From positions 22,185,501 to 22,249,500 of the forward strand of contig OX485805.1 in NCBI GenBank assembly GCA_950295325.1: a stretch of DNA of 64,000 nucleotides, in the 5' to 3' direction. Below the pieces are notes generated by a model that was given only the letters and a program-made list of their open reading frames with translations, was not told the origin of the DNA and did not search any database. Made by a program: the position numbers and the translations under genes. Position 1 is the stretch's first letter. Every line of letters starts with the position of its first letter. This document shows, in pieces, positions 28,301-40,575 of this stretch. This DNA comes from Polytrichum commune (taxonomy: Eukaryota; Streptophyta; Polytrichopsida; Polytrichales; Polytrichaceae).

Positions 28301-30652
28301 GATTCTGCTTTCCACATTCCAGAATCAAGTATCTTGGAGCTCAAAGAATTTCCATGTACCATTCTCCCACTAAAAGTTCAACTATTAAGGTAACATATTG
28401 CTTCCTGTAAACCAAGACATGACACCACAGTTCTTCAATGTTTTATTACATTTATGCTATATGGGTGTAAAGTGAAGAAACTTGAGAAATGGCCCTTGTA
28501 TAAACCTTAACTAATGGACGAATTGGTTAACCTATCCATGTCAAAGTCTACAACAAGAAATAGTTCATATTTTAATTAAACTGCAAACCTTGCGGATGAC
28601 AGGATGACTCCCACGCTCACTCAAGCCATCGATCACTTCCTCATTTGACAAGACTGTTCCAAGTGCTGGGCACCAGTTTACTGCAACCTCTGCCTGGCCC
28701 AAACAGAAAGGTCAGTCTCAAACCACTTCAGAAATACCCAGACCTATCACAACTCATCTATCACAATAAGCAATTGCAATGTCTCCAAGTTATAAGTAGC
28801 TCTTTCCTACAACCCCACATGCTTGACAGTCCCAGAACCTCTGTATGCAAGTTCAAGGGTTTAGGGTTTTGCAATACTGATCCAAGAATGTATTTAAACT
28901 CCTAACTATGTGATTACAGGGGCACTTTACCTGATACGCCAATCCTCTCTTGAATAATTGCAGAAAGATCCACTGAGTCCACTTATAGTAGTCAGGCTCA
29001 GTAGTGGAGATCTCTCGTTGCCAGTCATATGAAAACCCAAGTGATTTGAGCTGCATGCCATGTCATGTTCCACATTTTTGAATGAGAGACTGTAAACAGC
29101 AACCCTCATAAGCTGCCAAAAGCTTTAGCAAACCAGATCAGTGTTCTGCAAACCTGAACAGCTATACCTGAGTTCGGAAGCGGTCAATGTTTTTTAATGT
29201 TGTGACTCTTGGATGCGTTCCTGTCTGCAGTACAAAAACCACAAACCATCTCAATACTTGCCCTTGTAGATTCCTAATTTGGTTTCTGCCATATGTGCCC
29301 CCTATAGAGGATAGGTGGCGCTGTTAAGTGATATATTCTGGCTATATACAACTGCAGTCAGACGATGCTCATGATCAATGGAACCCCGGTTCCAGAACTT
29401 AACTGTAATTTTGAGTTCTTTAAGAATTAAACTTCATGGCTCCTAAATTGAATGCATTGGTACGTTAGGGAATACTTTCAGTCCTAACTCGCTCACCTGA
29501 TCAAGAACATTCATACCTCAATAGCATATTGCTCTGCAGGTAATCCAAATGCATCCCAGCCCATGGGATGCAACACATTGAAACCACGCATCCGTTTATA
29601 GCGTGCCATGATGTCCGTAGCTGTGTAGCCTTCTGGATGGCCCACATGTAACCCTGCACCACTGAAGAGGAACTCTTTCTTGTTAGTGACACATAAGTGT
29701 CACCCAGCCCAAGTGACAGATAATTGGAAGTCCACCTTAAATTTAGTTATCTTGGTCAAATCTCTTGAGCAATAGGCTATCTACTCCAAGAAAATCTATG
29801 ATGTTCAGCTCACTAAAGTGAAAGTTGAGAATTACTAACAAATGCCAACCTGGGGTATGGAAACATGTCCAGCACGTAGTACTTGGGCTTGGTAGTGTCA
29901 ACCACATCCGGGGTCCGAAATGTCTGAGTCTCTTCCCAATACTGCTGCCATCGCGCCTCAATCTCAGGGAATGGGTAGCCTCTTATTTTCTGTGGACTCT
30001 CTACGGGCGTCTCCTGATCCACCTGTGCCCAAACTCCACTCTGAATGCATAGTTCTTGCCAAAACATCCCAAATTCACCCAACGAGAGAAATTCCAACCA
30101 CCCCAGAAAACCAAAAATAATGCCGGGAATTCTCTGAGGAAACTGGGGTGTCTTCTGATCCACCCGTGCTCAAAATCTACTCTGAATGCGCAATTCTTGC
30201 CAAAACATCCCAAATTCAACCAACAAACGAAATTCCAAGCACTCCAAAAAACTCAAAACCCACTAAACCCCAAGAAATAGAACTCGGGACGATGTAACGC
30301 AGACTGACGCGAATGCAAATTGCAAGCAAGAGAAGGAGGGTGTCACCCCGCACCGCACCTTGACGTCGGCGTCCTTGAGCTTGAGCCCGGCGCCATTCCC
30401 CTGCAAGTCCCCATTGGTTGACATCGCTCTGGGCGCCACCGCAGCAGCAGCTGCCCTTCTGCCCACATTGCCCACCCTGGCCCCTCCCAGCCTGCGCCAC
30501 GACCCCACCCACCCTCCGCACCCTCCATTCGAGAACAGCAGCAGCGTGTGGACGCTGCCCCGCCTCACGCATTTGCGAGACGGACGCACGGACGAGGCTG
30601 CGATGTGGTGCGCGTGCGACAGGGAAGCCATCCACGGCGCCCTCGTCGCCAT
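22400..30652 (-). CDS. Organellar leucyl-tRNA synthetase, 21 exons, 989 aa
   Basis: Bacterial-type class Ia enzyme charging tRNA-Leu in organelles. Exons, 5' to 3': 30652-30359, 30022-29850, 29661-29517, 29224-29168, 29050-28931, 28693-28589, 28177-27954, 27798-27732, 27341-27187, 26679-26424, 25703-25512, 25355-25276, 24989-24927, 24753-24672, 24516-24439, 24228-24124, 23867-23695, 23599-23422, 23124-23047, 22884-22753, 22612-22400. All phases join (2970 nt). A leader of about 98 residues precedes the enzyme. The HIGH motif reads HVGH at 161-164. The editing (CP1) motif TTRPDT is at 363-368, with [12 protein letters not shown] in exon 10. KMSKS is at 756-760, followed by the anticodon-binding domain. 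Length and order match the plant organellar enzyme (Arabidopsis EMB2369 is of similar size). The frame is intact, and intron 14 has a GC donor. The start is chosen by homology with the glutamyl gene's leader. Confidence 0.95.
24517..24671 (-). other. GC-AG intron (intron 14 of leucyl-tRNA synthetase)
   Basis: Exon 14 ends ..RFWHK at AAG, followed by GCAAAA instead of GT. The next exon starts [10 protein letters not shown] after CAG. Conserved protein sequence on both sides fixes the junction and excludes a GT donor in frame. GC donors are a minor but normal U2 class. Confidence 0.85.
26123..26192. repeat. Short inverted repeat in intron 10 of leucyl-tRNA synthetase
   Basis: CATGGTCTCCCGGTTTTG near the left end pairs with CAAAATCCGGTAGACCATG near the right end. 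A shorter inner stem (cccacctc/gaggtggg) forms a second arm. It is probably a MITE relic. No target duplication was found. Confidence 0.45.
30005..30260. repeat. 141-bp tandem duplication across the leucyl-tRNA synthetase exon 2 acceptor
   Basis: The DNA from 30005 recurs from 30146 with a 141-bp period for about 1.8 copies. Each copy holds the ctgatccac..gtgc segment and the ccaaaacatcccaaattca block. The copy nearer exon 2 contains the used 3' splice site (CACAG before GTGGATCAG). The other copy has the matching position altered to CACGG, so it has lost the AG. Confidence 0.85.
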
Positions 30653-30772
30653 CCTCGCTCTTCGACACAAGACTCAGACGCGCTCCAACCAAATCCGAAG
30701 AAGAAGAAGACGACGACGACGACGAACGAGGAAGCCCAAGCCCAGGCATTCGGTGTCTCCGTGATCCTCAAC
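30359..30772 (-). repeat. Leader-exon duplication, leucyl copy
   Basis: Homologous to 20588-21142. The coding similarity stops at GTGCGG, which corresponds to the last codons before the catalytic domain of the glutamyl enzyme. Here those bases are used as the 5' splice site of intron 1 (AAG before GTGCGG). The leader is more GC-rich than the rest of the gene. Confidence 0.85.
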
Positions 30773-30821
30773 ACAACGCAACGTAGTAGAGACCGACCAA
30801 TTTCAAGCCATTTGGAGGCTC

Positions 30822-31345
30822 CCTTCCACACTAAAACGATGTCCACCTAATTAGTGTGGACTACGCTAACTTTTTTTCCAAGCACTTGTTGGTTGTTAAT
30901 TGCCAAATTCTTCGGGTTGGGTCATATTGAGCAACCTCTTCCGAGATTCATTCAATTTTTTTGGAGCAATGAGAATTTTGATTTTTTCAAAGAGAATACA
31001 CAATAATTTCAAAAGTGTCAATTAATTTTGAAATTTGAAATTTTTTTTCTTATTTATCACCAAAAAACACATGCATGTCACAAGATCTTTCACTTGCACT
31101 AAAACATTCTCTACCTAGTTAGTGTGTATTACACTATTTATTCAAACACAAATCGGTTGGTTTTCACTTTCTTCAGGTTGGGTCGTCTTGAGCACGTTTT
31201 TCTGGGCTTTGTTCAATCCTTCATTTCTTTGTGTAGTGGATGAAATTCTAATTCTCCAAAAATAAGGAAGATTATTTCAAATGGAATTATCGTGGATCAC
31301 ATCAAAGTTTCCAATTGATAGTATTTTAGAAGAACCCACACTAAA
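30822..31345. repeat. Diverged tandem duplication of about 260 bp
   Basis: The block from about 30822 (cactaaaacgatgtccacct, then a ttcgggttgggtc motif) recurs from about 31092 (cactaaaacattctctacct, then ttcaggttgggtc). Divergence is high, so the duplication is old. No coding content is visible. Confidence 0.6.
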
Positions 31346-33178
31346 TTCAATTAACACTACAATGATCATGTGGTCAAATCACTTGCAAATCGATTAGTAG
31401 TTCAAAAGGTACAAATGATGCATAGAACTATTATGTTGGCCATATGAAAATGTGGTTTAATGGATCAAAGTAAATGCTTTATGGATGGTGCGACACATGT
31501 TAAGGTGATATTTCCATATTTTGGGGGTTGTTTAAGGGAAGAAATCACCTTGATATTTGGTGGCAAAGGTGAGAGGTGATGGCAGAGGTGAGGCACAAGT
31601 GATTATTTCACAATCATTAAGAAGTTGAATAACAATTTGGAACGTGTTTTGGGCGTCACACCATTTATGTGGATTAAAAGAGATCGTCATGTCTCAAGTA
31701 TTTTAAGATTAACAAGGTGAGAGTAGTCAAAATTAAGGAAGGAAATTTGGATGTTCTAGATGTTTATATCTAAGACTGGATATGATATATGAATTAGTAG
31801 GTTGAGGTGGCTATCTTGGGTTAACAAATGACGAAGTTTATAGATAACATGAAGGAAATTGGAAAGTAATCTAAGTCAAGGTTTAAGTGGAAGATTGTGA
31901 AACATATTGGATTTAGACCGTTGTGAAACATGTAATGTCAATTTAGTGGCACCAACTAAGCAAGTTTGGACACCTTTTAGTATAAACAATGCTCTGCAAA
32001 GCTAAACCCCATACCTAATTCAGGTTCCAAACGAACAATCCAAGTTTGAGGTCGAAAAACCAATGAATAAACAAAGGTTGAATAAATACATGTGTCCATG
32101 TTGAACAATACCAAGTCCAAATTCCAATGAAAATGTAAACTATATTAACACAAATAACAAGCGAAAAAAACATAAAATTGACAAAATGCCGAAAGAACTA
32201 ACAACATGCGAAAACTACACAAAATCATGAAGGAAAGGGCTAGACGTATAAAGAGGAAATCAGACAAGAATGAGGCAACAAAAAACAAACAAGAATGGGC
32301 CAAATGAAGTAAGGGCAAGCGAGAAGATGGACATAAGACTGACAGCCCCTCAAAGGACTGCGAGATAACTTAGAAGTAGAAGGGAAAAATAAAGGAGTCG
32401 CGAGAACTAATCTAAATGTAGAAATAGTCAAGCGAATAAATGATACCTAAGGAATACTAATCATAGAAGGTAAATATGTAAGCATGATTTAAGATGGAAC
32501 CCGACGAAATATCCCGGCTCGACAATCATAATGGAATTTGAAAGCCAAAGGCGTGAGAATAGTACGCCACAAACAATCGACAAGGATGAGCATACAATAG
32601 ATAACTAAACCGGTCCAAGGCGAAATGAACGAGGGTAATATTGTTATAGCTGAGTTCAAATTAAAGATGGCTATAATACGAACGGAGAATGAATTGATAC
32701 AGAATCTAAGGTACAAACCACTTGCAATGGTGAAAAAAAATGAGTCGAAAACACAAAAAAAAAATCAAATGAATCTTGAAGGCGATATTCAAATACAGAA
32801 CAAAGCAATTCGTTAAGACATGATGAGAAATGGATGCCGCAAAGAGGAAGCAAATTGATGCGATAATAGGGTGGAAGTTAAATCTTACAACCACCCGAAT
32901 TTTGGGAATAATAAAACAATGGCTGACAACGTCGATGCAAAGTGAGGTGGTGCCAAACACCTCGTTTTTTTTTAATAGAAGAAACCGACAAGAAAAACTT
33001 GAGAATAAAGCGAATATGACAACTTGTGTAAGAAAATAATGACAACCAATGGTTGGAATATGATCAATTTATGTATTGCATTTTTAAACAATACAAGAAG
33101 ATCTCACTTACGAAGTGGCTAATAAACACGTTTCGAGTCTAAACAAGAAAACGGTAGAACCACGAGGCTCTGTCCTTT
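31346..33178. other. Gene-free DNA, A-rich on the plus strand from about 32 kb
   Basis: No gene is supported. From about 32050 the plus strand becomes strikingly richer in A than T. This is often seen in decayed LTR retrotransposons, but I found no recognisable gag, pol or LTR. Confidence 0.4.
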
Positions 33179-33186
33179 ACTATGAA

Positions 33187-33683
33187 CAGGGGTAGATCAC
33201 TTAGTGCATTTTAAAAACGACGTGCGGCATAATATAGAGAGGATTAAAATCATTTGAAATAAAAATTATAAAGGAATTCCAAATAATGAAGGGGCCATTA
33301 AATGTAGACAATCCCATTATAAGTAAGTTAGATGAACATAAAATGTGGGCCATTATTTTTTTGTAAAATTAATATAGGGGCTGAATATAAGGATCCTAGA
33401 AGGTATGTTTAGTATGGTATGTAAATGGGTTTAGGACTCACGGGGATGGATGATAATTGGGATTTCCGTCTGTCCAAAATTACTTAAAAGGAATATAGAG
33501 TGCAAAAAATTGCAATGACTTGGAAAATATAAGTAATGGAAGGGTGCAAAAAAATGGGCCATTTTTGAAATTTAAGTAATTATAGGGAGGCTTTAATTCA
33601 ACCCTTGAAGGTAAATAGCCCCAAAACAAAAAACCCCCAGCCGCACGTGGTGCACAAAAATGCCTTAGAGTGATCTACCCGTG
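33187..33683. mobile_element. Non-autonomous hAT element / MITE (497 bp), copy A
   Basis: An 8-bp target duplication, ACTATGAA, lies at 33179-33186 and 33684-33691. The ends CAGGGGTAGATCACT and CACGGGTAGATCACT are inverted, and each arm goes on to a shared cgtgcggc block about 40 bp inside. TSD length and CA-starting ends indicate hAT. It shares these terminal blocks with the element at 36547. The interior is noncoding. Confidence 0.85.
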
Positions 33684-33691
33684 ACTATGAA

Positions 33692-36538
33692 AGACTACAA
33701 TTATAGTTGTCCACTTTGCTCATGCCAATCCATGGCTATTTACTATACCAAACCTTTCTTGGATTTTGTGCACCTTCTTCTCAAATGCAAGTCAAGGATT
33801 TTGATATCACCCGAATTTTTTAGAATAAATAATCAAGAACTGCCGAAATAACTATAGTTAACTATATTTCTTTCAATGCATTTGAAGGAGCAATTATAGT
33901 TCTATATATACATATATAATTATAGTTAACATCCACATTAAATAAAGTGGACCAAAAATAACAAGAACAAGTAACGTCCAAGTGTGAACGCAAAGTGGTT
34001 AGAAAATTTGCTCTTGAAACGAAGAAGTTGATGCATAGCCTCTGTCCTATAGACAAAGTCAATAAACTCAAGATAATATATCTGGTATACAAAATAAGAT
34101 TCGTGTCATATACACCGAGAGTAAGGGCCCAAATACGAGGACCTCAAATTTAAGACTAGTATCACTTTTGCCGATATTCTTTAAGATATTGAACAAGTAG
34201 ATAGCGTTCGTGGTACACGAAACAATGAGAGAAACTATGAAAAAAAATATATTCACACATATCATTCACGTTTCAAATGGGAGTGAATATCGAAGTAGTG
34301 GGATGTTGAAACTTAAATTTGAAGTTAACCGTAGTTTTAGAGGATATCTAATACAAACGCAAACTACTACTCTAGTTCTTACGAATTTCAAGTAAGCCTC
34401 TACCTCGATCCTATTCGGTTTCATAATGAAGACAATCGATCTTCCGTCCATCTATCCAACTTACATTAAATATCGAATCATGTAACTAGGATTGTGGTAA
34501 GAATTGGCGAACACGAATCATATAAAGATTATAGTTAATGAAGAAACGTCCAAAATGATTATAATAACATAAGAGATAGTTCATATCAACATAATAAGCC
34601 CCCTCACATTTGTAATTGTAAAGAAAACTATCATAAAATGGAATGTGAGAAAATGTAAACGGTACGGAATAACAATATTGAAAGTGAATGAGTGAAGTAT
34701 TTGGATGACGAAATATGAATAGCCAAAAAATCTAAGGATAATGGCTACAATCCAGAACGAGTTCGCAATGTGGACGGGGATAAAATTTTGCATCCACAAA
34801 TGTGTACATTGGGGTACAAGTTTATTCGAGGCAAAAGAACGGAAGTGACATTAGAAACTTCAACCTATACGATAAAGCAATCCCACAATTTGAAGACTTA
34901 GAGGCCTTTTGGTATCTAGGTAAGCATAAGATGTCAACTTTGATAGTTACAAATAAAAAGTCTATATTGTCGCAGGTAGTGAATGGAGAACAATGTAAAT
35001 TATACAATAGAAAACGCGCAATCGCCAACTATAAAGCGAGGGTAGCGCAATTAAAAACCCATCGGATCCAGAAACTAAATTTATGCAAGAAAAATAGATT
35101 TGATGTCGCATACGGCCGGACCGCTGATTGCAATTTTATGCCCAATGAACTCCTACCGAATTACGTTTTGAATGAGGCAACAAGGATCTAACATGATACA
35201 ACATAAATGATCCTATGATGACCCGCAAAACAAGGAAAAAACGACAACTCAAATTGAATATGAACCATCTTGGACTCATGCTATTGAAATTTTGAACTTT
35301 CACAATTCATTGTTAGTTAGCATGAGATATGCCTTCACCTAGAATTTAGATCCGCAAGTGATGATTCTTTTTAAACATGTGACGGAAGAAGCGAGGATTG
35401 TGGTGAGGATCTTGCACGCCCGATAGATAAATCTTCATGAATTTGAACGTTACGTACAGTAAATTTGTATGCAACGTGAACGTACATACTAAAGGGCTTG
35501 CATATTGGGAGCCGACCCAAATCGACCCAAATGTGAGACAAAAGGTCGGCACAAGTGAACGAGAAACATCCCATTAAAAATCAAAATATTTTAAGATATA
35601 TTAAATCTAAACAGTAGCGATAGAAGGTTTGTCAAACGGTTTAGTGTAGCGCTTACGCTAAGAATTTGGATAGTAAAGATGAAAGGTCATTTTTTTAACT
35701 AGCTTCATGCATAATTTATCTAGGACGGCAATACCATTTTCAAACCCACCTTCATGTTTTAATCAAATTGGAAAACTTCTAGCAGGCAAGGATCGTAGAT
35801 CCATCTCGTCGGAAGTGAGGGCCATCATGAACTAAAGGTGGCGCACCACTTGTCAAAAGATGTTACAATAATGAAAAAAACAACTAATGTATTTGGTCCT
35901 GTAAATGAGCATTTTTAAAAATCTAATGTGAAGTGACATTAGAATTAACTCTAACAAAATTACTTTGAAGAGGCCTCGGTAAGCCGCCAAAGGAAACCCG
36001 AGAGATGAGCCCCCCCCCCCCCCTGCACTAAGAACGAGGTGCACTTACGGATTTGAAACCAACAACATGGAGCATAATCATAGATATCCACCCCTTATAC
36101 GGACACCTCTGGACCAATTGTGTCGGTGGTCATGTATCATCTATCAATGAAGCTAGTGAAAGAGATATTGTCATCACTTTGGTGAGTAATATAATATTGT
36201 TTAGGGAGGGATTGGTTTTAGATATAAATGATATGTAAACATTTATACGTTTATATGTTATACGTTTATATGTATATATCATCTATGTGGGAGGATATAT
36301 GAGTGTTATAATGTCACTAACCATGTAAGAAATATCTCTATTGAAATCACTTACTAGAAAGAAAATGTATCGTGGGTGTTGAAGCATGATTTTTACAATT
36401 GATTGTTTGATGTTTGTAATTGAGGAGGCATCTTTGGGGTGTGTAGGCATGTATACTTGTATTATAATAATGGGTTGAAGTGGACAATTTTTGCGTGACA
36501 GAGTTGTAGTTATGGGAAAAGTAAGATAGGAGTGGAAA
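33692..36538. other. Gene-free A-rich DNA
   Basis: The A-over-T bias continues to about 35.3 kb. A 129-codon open frame at 34802-35191 (plus) has no recognisable motif, and I do not call it a gene. A run of 14 C lies at 36010-36023. Confidence 0.4.
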
Positions 36539-36546
36539 CTTTGGTG

Positions 36547-36954
36547 CACGGGTAGATCACTCCATTGTCAAGTTGAACACCACGTGCGGCCAAAAAAAAT
36601 CTTCTTTTGGTAAGTTGCACCACCAAAATGGGTCAAATTTTTATCAAATTTTTTTCATGGGTAGATATACACAGTACCTATCACATAGTTAAAAGTGGTA
36701 ACTAAATTTGATGATTTGTTTTTTTCATAAAACATACCATTTCTAACTAGAATGACACAGAATTGAACTAAAACAATTACTAAAAAATAAAGATGACTAA
36801 AATTTTCAAAAAAGTATACAAAAGATACTGTCAATGGTTATGTATATGTAGAAAAAATATCATAAATTTTAAAATTATATATGGCATGTAATATAGGGGT
36901 AGCAAACTTTGTCCGCACGTGGTGTCAACTTGACAATGAAGTGACCTCCCCTTG
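36547..36954. mobile_element. Non-autonomous hAT element / MITE (408 bp), copy B
   Basis: The target duplication CTTTGGTG lies at 36539-36546 and 36955-36962. The ends CACGGGTAGATCACTCC and CAAGGGGAGGTCACTTC are inverted, followed in both arms by ATTGTCAAGTTG and CCACGTGCGG. It belongs to the same family as 33187-33683 by its outer GGGTAGATCAC and inner CGTGCGG blocks. No coding capacity. Confidence 0.87.
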
Positions 36955-36962
36955 CTTTGGTG

Positions 36963-39659
36963 ATATTACCTGGAAAGCGTATGGACTTATGTACCGTAGT
37001 AGGGAGGCATGCCTTTATGGTCAGTAGTAGCATGTAAGATAATCATTTGTATTTTTGTAAAAAAGAAAATCAATATGGGATTTATTGTTTATGTACCAAG
37101 TGGATTTCTTTTAGGAGTTGTTTGTTTTCTTAAAGAAAGATGAAAGAAGCTTGGGGTATTGGGATTGAGATCAACCAGTGGATGTTGGGAAGGCTAGTAC
37201 TAAGATGACCCACATTCCAAGTTATGCAAATTGGGGTCATGGAATGGGAGATAGGGAGGGGAGGGGTCTTTTGTGTACTGAGTTGAGGGAAGACAATTAT
37301 GTGGGATATAGCCAGTGATTGGTTGGAGACGTTGGAGGGCATTGACAAATATATTTTGGAAGGCATGTAAAATAATGAATAAAAACATGGTAAATTTGGG
37401 GGCCAATTTTGAGAGATTCTAAATGGGATATATTCATGTTAGGTATCAATAGGGTTGAAAGACTTGTATGGTTGTATTTTGAAACATGTTATGGATAGGA
37501 TTGGAGGCAATGATTGAATCCGATGTAGTGGTGGACATATGTAAGTATCTGAGAACGGTGAAGCTTTGGGGTGGGAAGTAGTTGGTGAGGAGCATATTCC
37601 AATGACAGGGTGATGGGCTAATTCATGTTATTAATGTGAATATAAGATGGTGTGGGTGGTATGATGCTCTAAACTTGTCTTTGAGATGTGCTTTGGGTAT
37701 GCTTTAAAGTTGTCTTGTCTCCAACATTGTCTTTAAGTATGGTCTAATTGTGAAGTTACATGGAGAAGTTCTCCAATACATACCAAGTTTTGTTGTCTTC
37801 GGAAACTATCACCACAAAATATCACCAAAAACTCGAGCTAAGCAAGATTCGTGGTTTCACTCAATGCTTGTGAGTGTATGAATTCTTGGTCCATCTATGC
37901 ATAAATGGTATGAATGGACTCTTTGTCTAGAGGCTAGTGTCACAAGTGGTTGTGGGTGGATGAGTGTCATAGATCAACCATAGTGAATCCCCTTAGGTAA
38001 ATTGTGGTGTTTCTTTCAGAAAGTTTGGAGCTTGGGTAACCCCATATTCATTACATTACATTATAACATAACAATTCACTATAATGGATCACAATAATAC
38101 CAAAGAACCCTAGTATTGTAGTGTCATGGTGTGTACATCTTACATATCTAATCAACAATTATATTTGCACACCTATGCCATCAACATTTGTATGACATAT
38201 AGCACTTTCGCTTCAAATTTGTGTTCATTGGCATCAAATTGTTGTATGAGACAAAATGGAAATTTTTGGCACACAATGAAATAAAACATGATACCATATA
38301 AATTTTGTGACTATTCCATATAAATTTTAGTTATTATGCTCATAATTTCTAGCACCCTATGTTAAACTCTAACATACTATAAGGTGTTGCAATTTCTACA
38401 TTTTTTTTCCATCCATCTCTACCATATAGTTTGTATATAGCCAATTGAAAACAATGCCAAAACTAAAGTGATATTGGACACAATTAAATTCATTTCTTGA
38501 GTAGAGAGTATATTCATGTCAAGCACAAAATTTCCTTGATTCTTCTTGATTCCAATCTTGAGCTCATGCTTCATATTCAAATTCCATAAATCATCAATCC
38601 TTGAAATGCCTTAAAGGCCCTAATGGGTTATTAAAATATTTGTGTGTGTATTTTGCACCTACTCATGTAATGTTTAAGCCAATGTTGTCATCTACAAAGT
38701 AGCCCACACTACCAACCACATCCTTCCAAAATTTCAATTTGACTGAAAGTCATATCCGGTATTACTACATATAATGAGGGCATATGGTGAGGCCTTCGAC
38801 AACCACATGCTAAGCGGACAATGCAAGGATGGCCTGGGACATCATTTCATATGGGTGCAACAAGTCGGCAAGCCATAGGCCAAACTAGTTTGAAAGCATA
38901 TTAATGTCCAAGTGGATTTTTATTTTTTTATTTTCTATAGGTAGTATATTCTATCATGTTATCACATGCAATCACATTAAATTGGGTTCTACATGCCACT
39001 TGGGATGTTAGTCACGTAGTGAAGCTCACATGCAAAATAAATCATTACTTCATAATGGTATTTTAGTTTACCTTAGAAAATTATTTAAATCAACCAGGGG
39101 GTGGATTCTTCATATCACATACGAATTAAATGTGAGTGTGAGAATAGATATTATTGGAGGCATACCAATGCTTTATTTCTCCATGGACAAAATAACCAAG
39201 TTGCGAAAGAGCAAGCAAAAACTTTAAAAGTGCCTTTTGCAAACGCTTAACGCTCCTTTGGTAGAAGGTATTACATAAAACCGACCCACACAAATCCAAT
39301 CATAATATCTAAGTCCACCCATAATGCTATTCATTCTTAGTATCCTCTTATGCCTCACCGTCTACATAATTGCACCAAAGCAACCTTCGGGATTTTTGAC
39401 AATTGACCGGTGTTGAAATAGTTGCCATAGCCTTAGTTACATTTTCTATATGTGGAATACATGTTTCATTTATGTAGAAGTCAATATTTTGCAATTGTGA
39501 GTTGTTCATGACATTAGTTGCACGTATTGATTTTTGTAAACTATTCAATTATGACTTGAACCATTTACGCAAGACGTGACCGTAGAGGAACATGCTGAAA
39601 TGCCCACATGCAACCTTGCGAAGACTATGCACAACAAGTGACTCTAACAATCAGGAAAC
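36963..39659. other. Intergenic, nothing supported
   Basis: AT-rich DNA with no coding or RNA gene that I can support. Only short random frames are present. Confidence 0.4.
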
Positions 39660-40575
39660 AAAATGACTTGCCTTTATGAAGCCACAATAGATGATTTGGT
39701 CATGGCATTCATGCATATAGCAAATTGTCGGCCATGGTTGGGTTCTTATGGTAAAGGCCATGATTCAACATCCTCGAAACTCAAGGTTGCTAGTGGAAGC
39801 TATGAAGTTTTTTCCAAGGGCAAAAGATATGAACAACGTGGATTGTGCCTTGGAAGACTCGGATCTATTTGGGTTTATGAGTGAAAGCTCAACTTGCCAC
39901 CCGATTCTCATTGCGATTTACATCAACATGACAATGTCAACCATTGCATTCTTTGTCCAAACACTCGTGTCAAAAGGGCATGCATTGAGCAATCATTAAA
40001 TGTAGCGAACATGATGCAGCTCATATGACATCCATGTTGGAGATTGGTTACTCCGCTTTCCAATGGCACATTGCAAGATTGCCGCCCAACTTTGCAAAAA
40101 AAAAGATGTTGGGCACTGCAGGCCAATATTGGGACTTTGACCAATACCAAAGCTGGAACTAGAAAACATGGCACACATGCTCCAATGTACAAAGAGATGA
40201 AGAAGGAGTTCCGCTCTGCCAACAATGTGGAGTATGATTTTTGGTTTTGTCATGATGACATCAATGGTTGTGTGAATGGCAACAAGAAGACATATGTGTT
40301 GGATTGGCCTATGGTTCCCAACATGTGAATGTGAAGATAAATACCAATTTGTCCAGGGATTCCATAATGCATGTGCCCAGACTACACAAAGATATCCTCT
40401 CATGCCTTGGGAAAGAGAGGTAAATGGGTGTACTATAAATACCTTTACTGTGTATTCATGGTTTTATGCAAGGTTGATTAAGAACAATGATAAATTCATT
40501 CACGCTCCATCATATACTACAACAAGGTCATGTGACACTTTGAGTTAGCCGAAGTTCTTGGGTGTGAGTAATGAG
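39660..40575 (+). pseudogene. Frameshifted member of the left-edge repeated gene family
   Basis: Protein-like segments in shifting frames include LVEAMKFFPRAKDMNNVDC (about 39795), ECEDKYQFVQGFHNACAQ (about 40330) and VYSWFYARLIKNNDKFIHAP (about 40450-40510). The last continues into the KFIHAPSYT tail that is paralogous to 2-115 and 551-670. Frameshifts near 40320 and 40515 break the frame. The family is not recognised. Recurrence within 64 kb suggests a mobile or tandemly spread gene. Confidence 0.45.

Noticed and set aside
34802-35191. 129-codon open frame in the A-rich tract
   Set aside because: No motif and no splice or homology support. The compositional bias makes long frames likely by chance.
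36010-36023. C14 run as a possible structural or regulatory element
   Set aside because: Isolated homopolymer without a partner tract. It could also vary by sequencing error.
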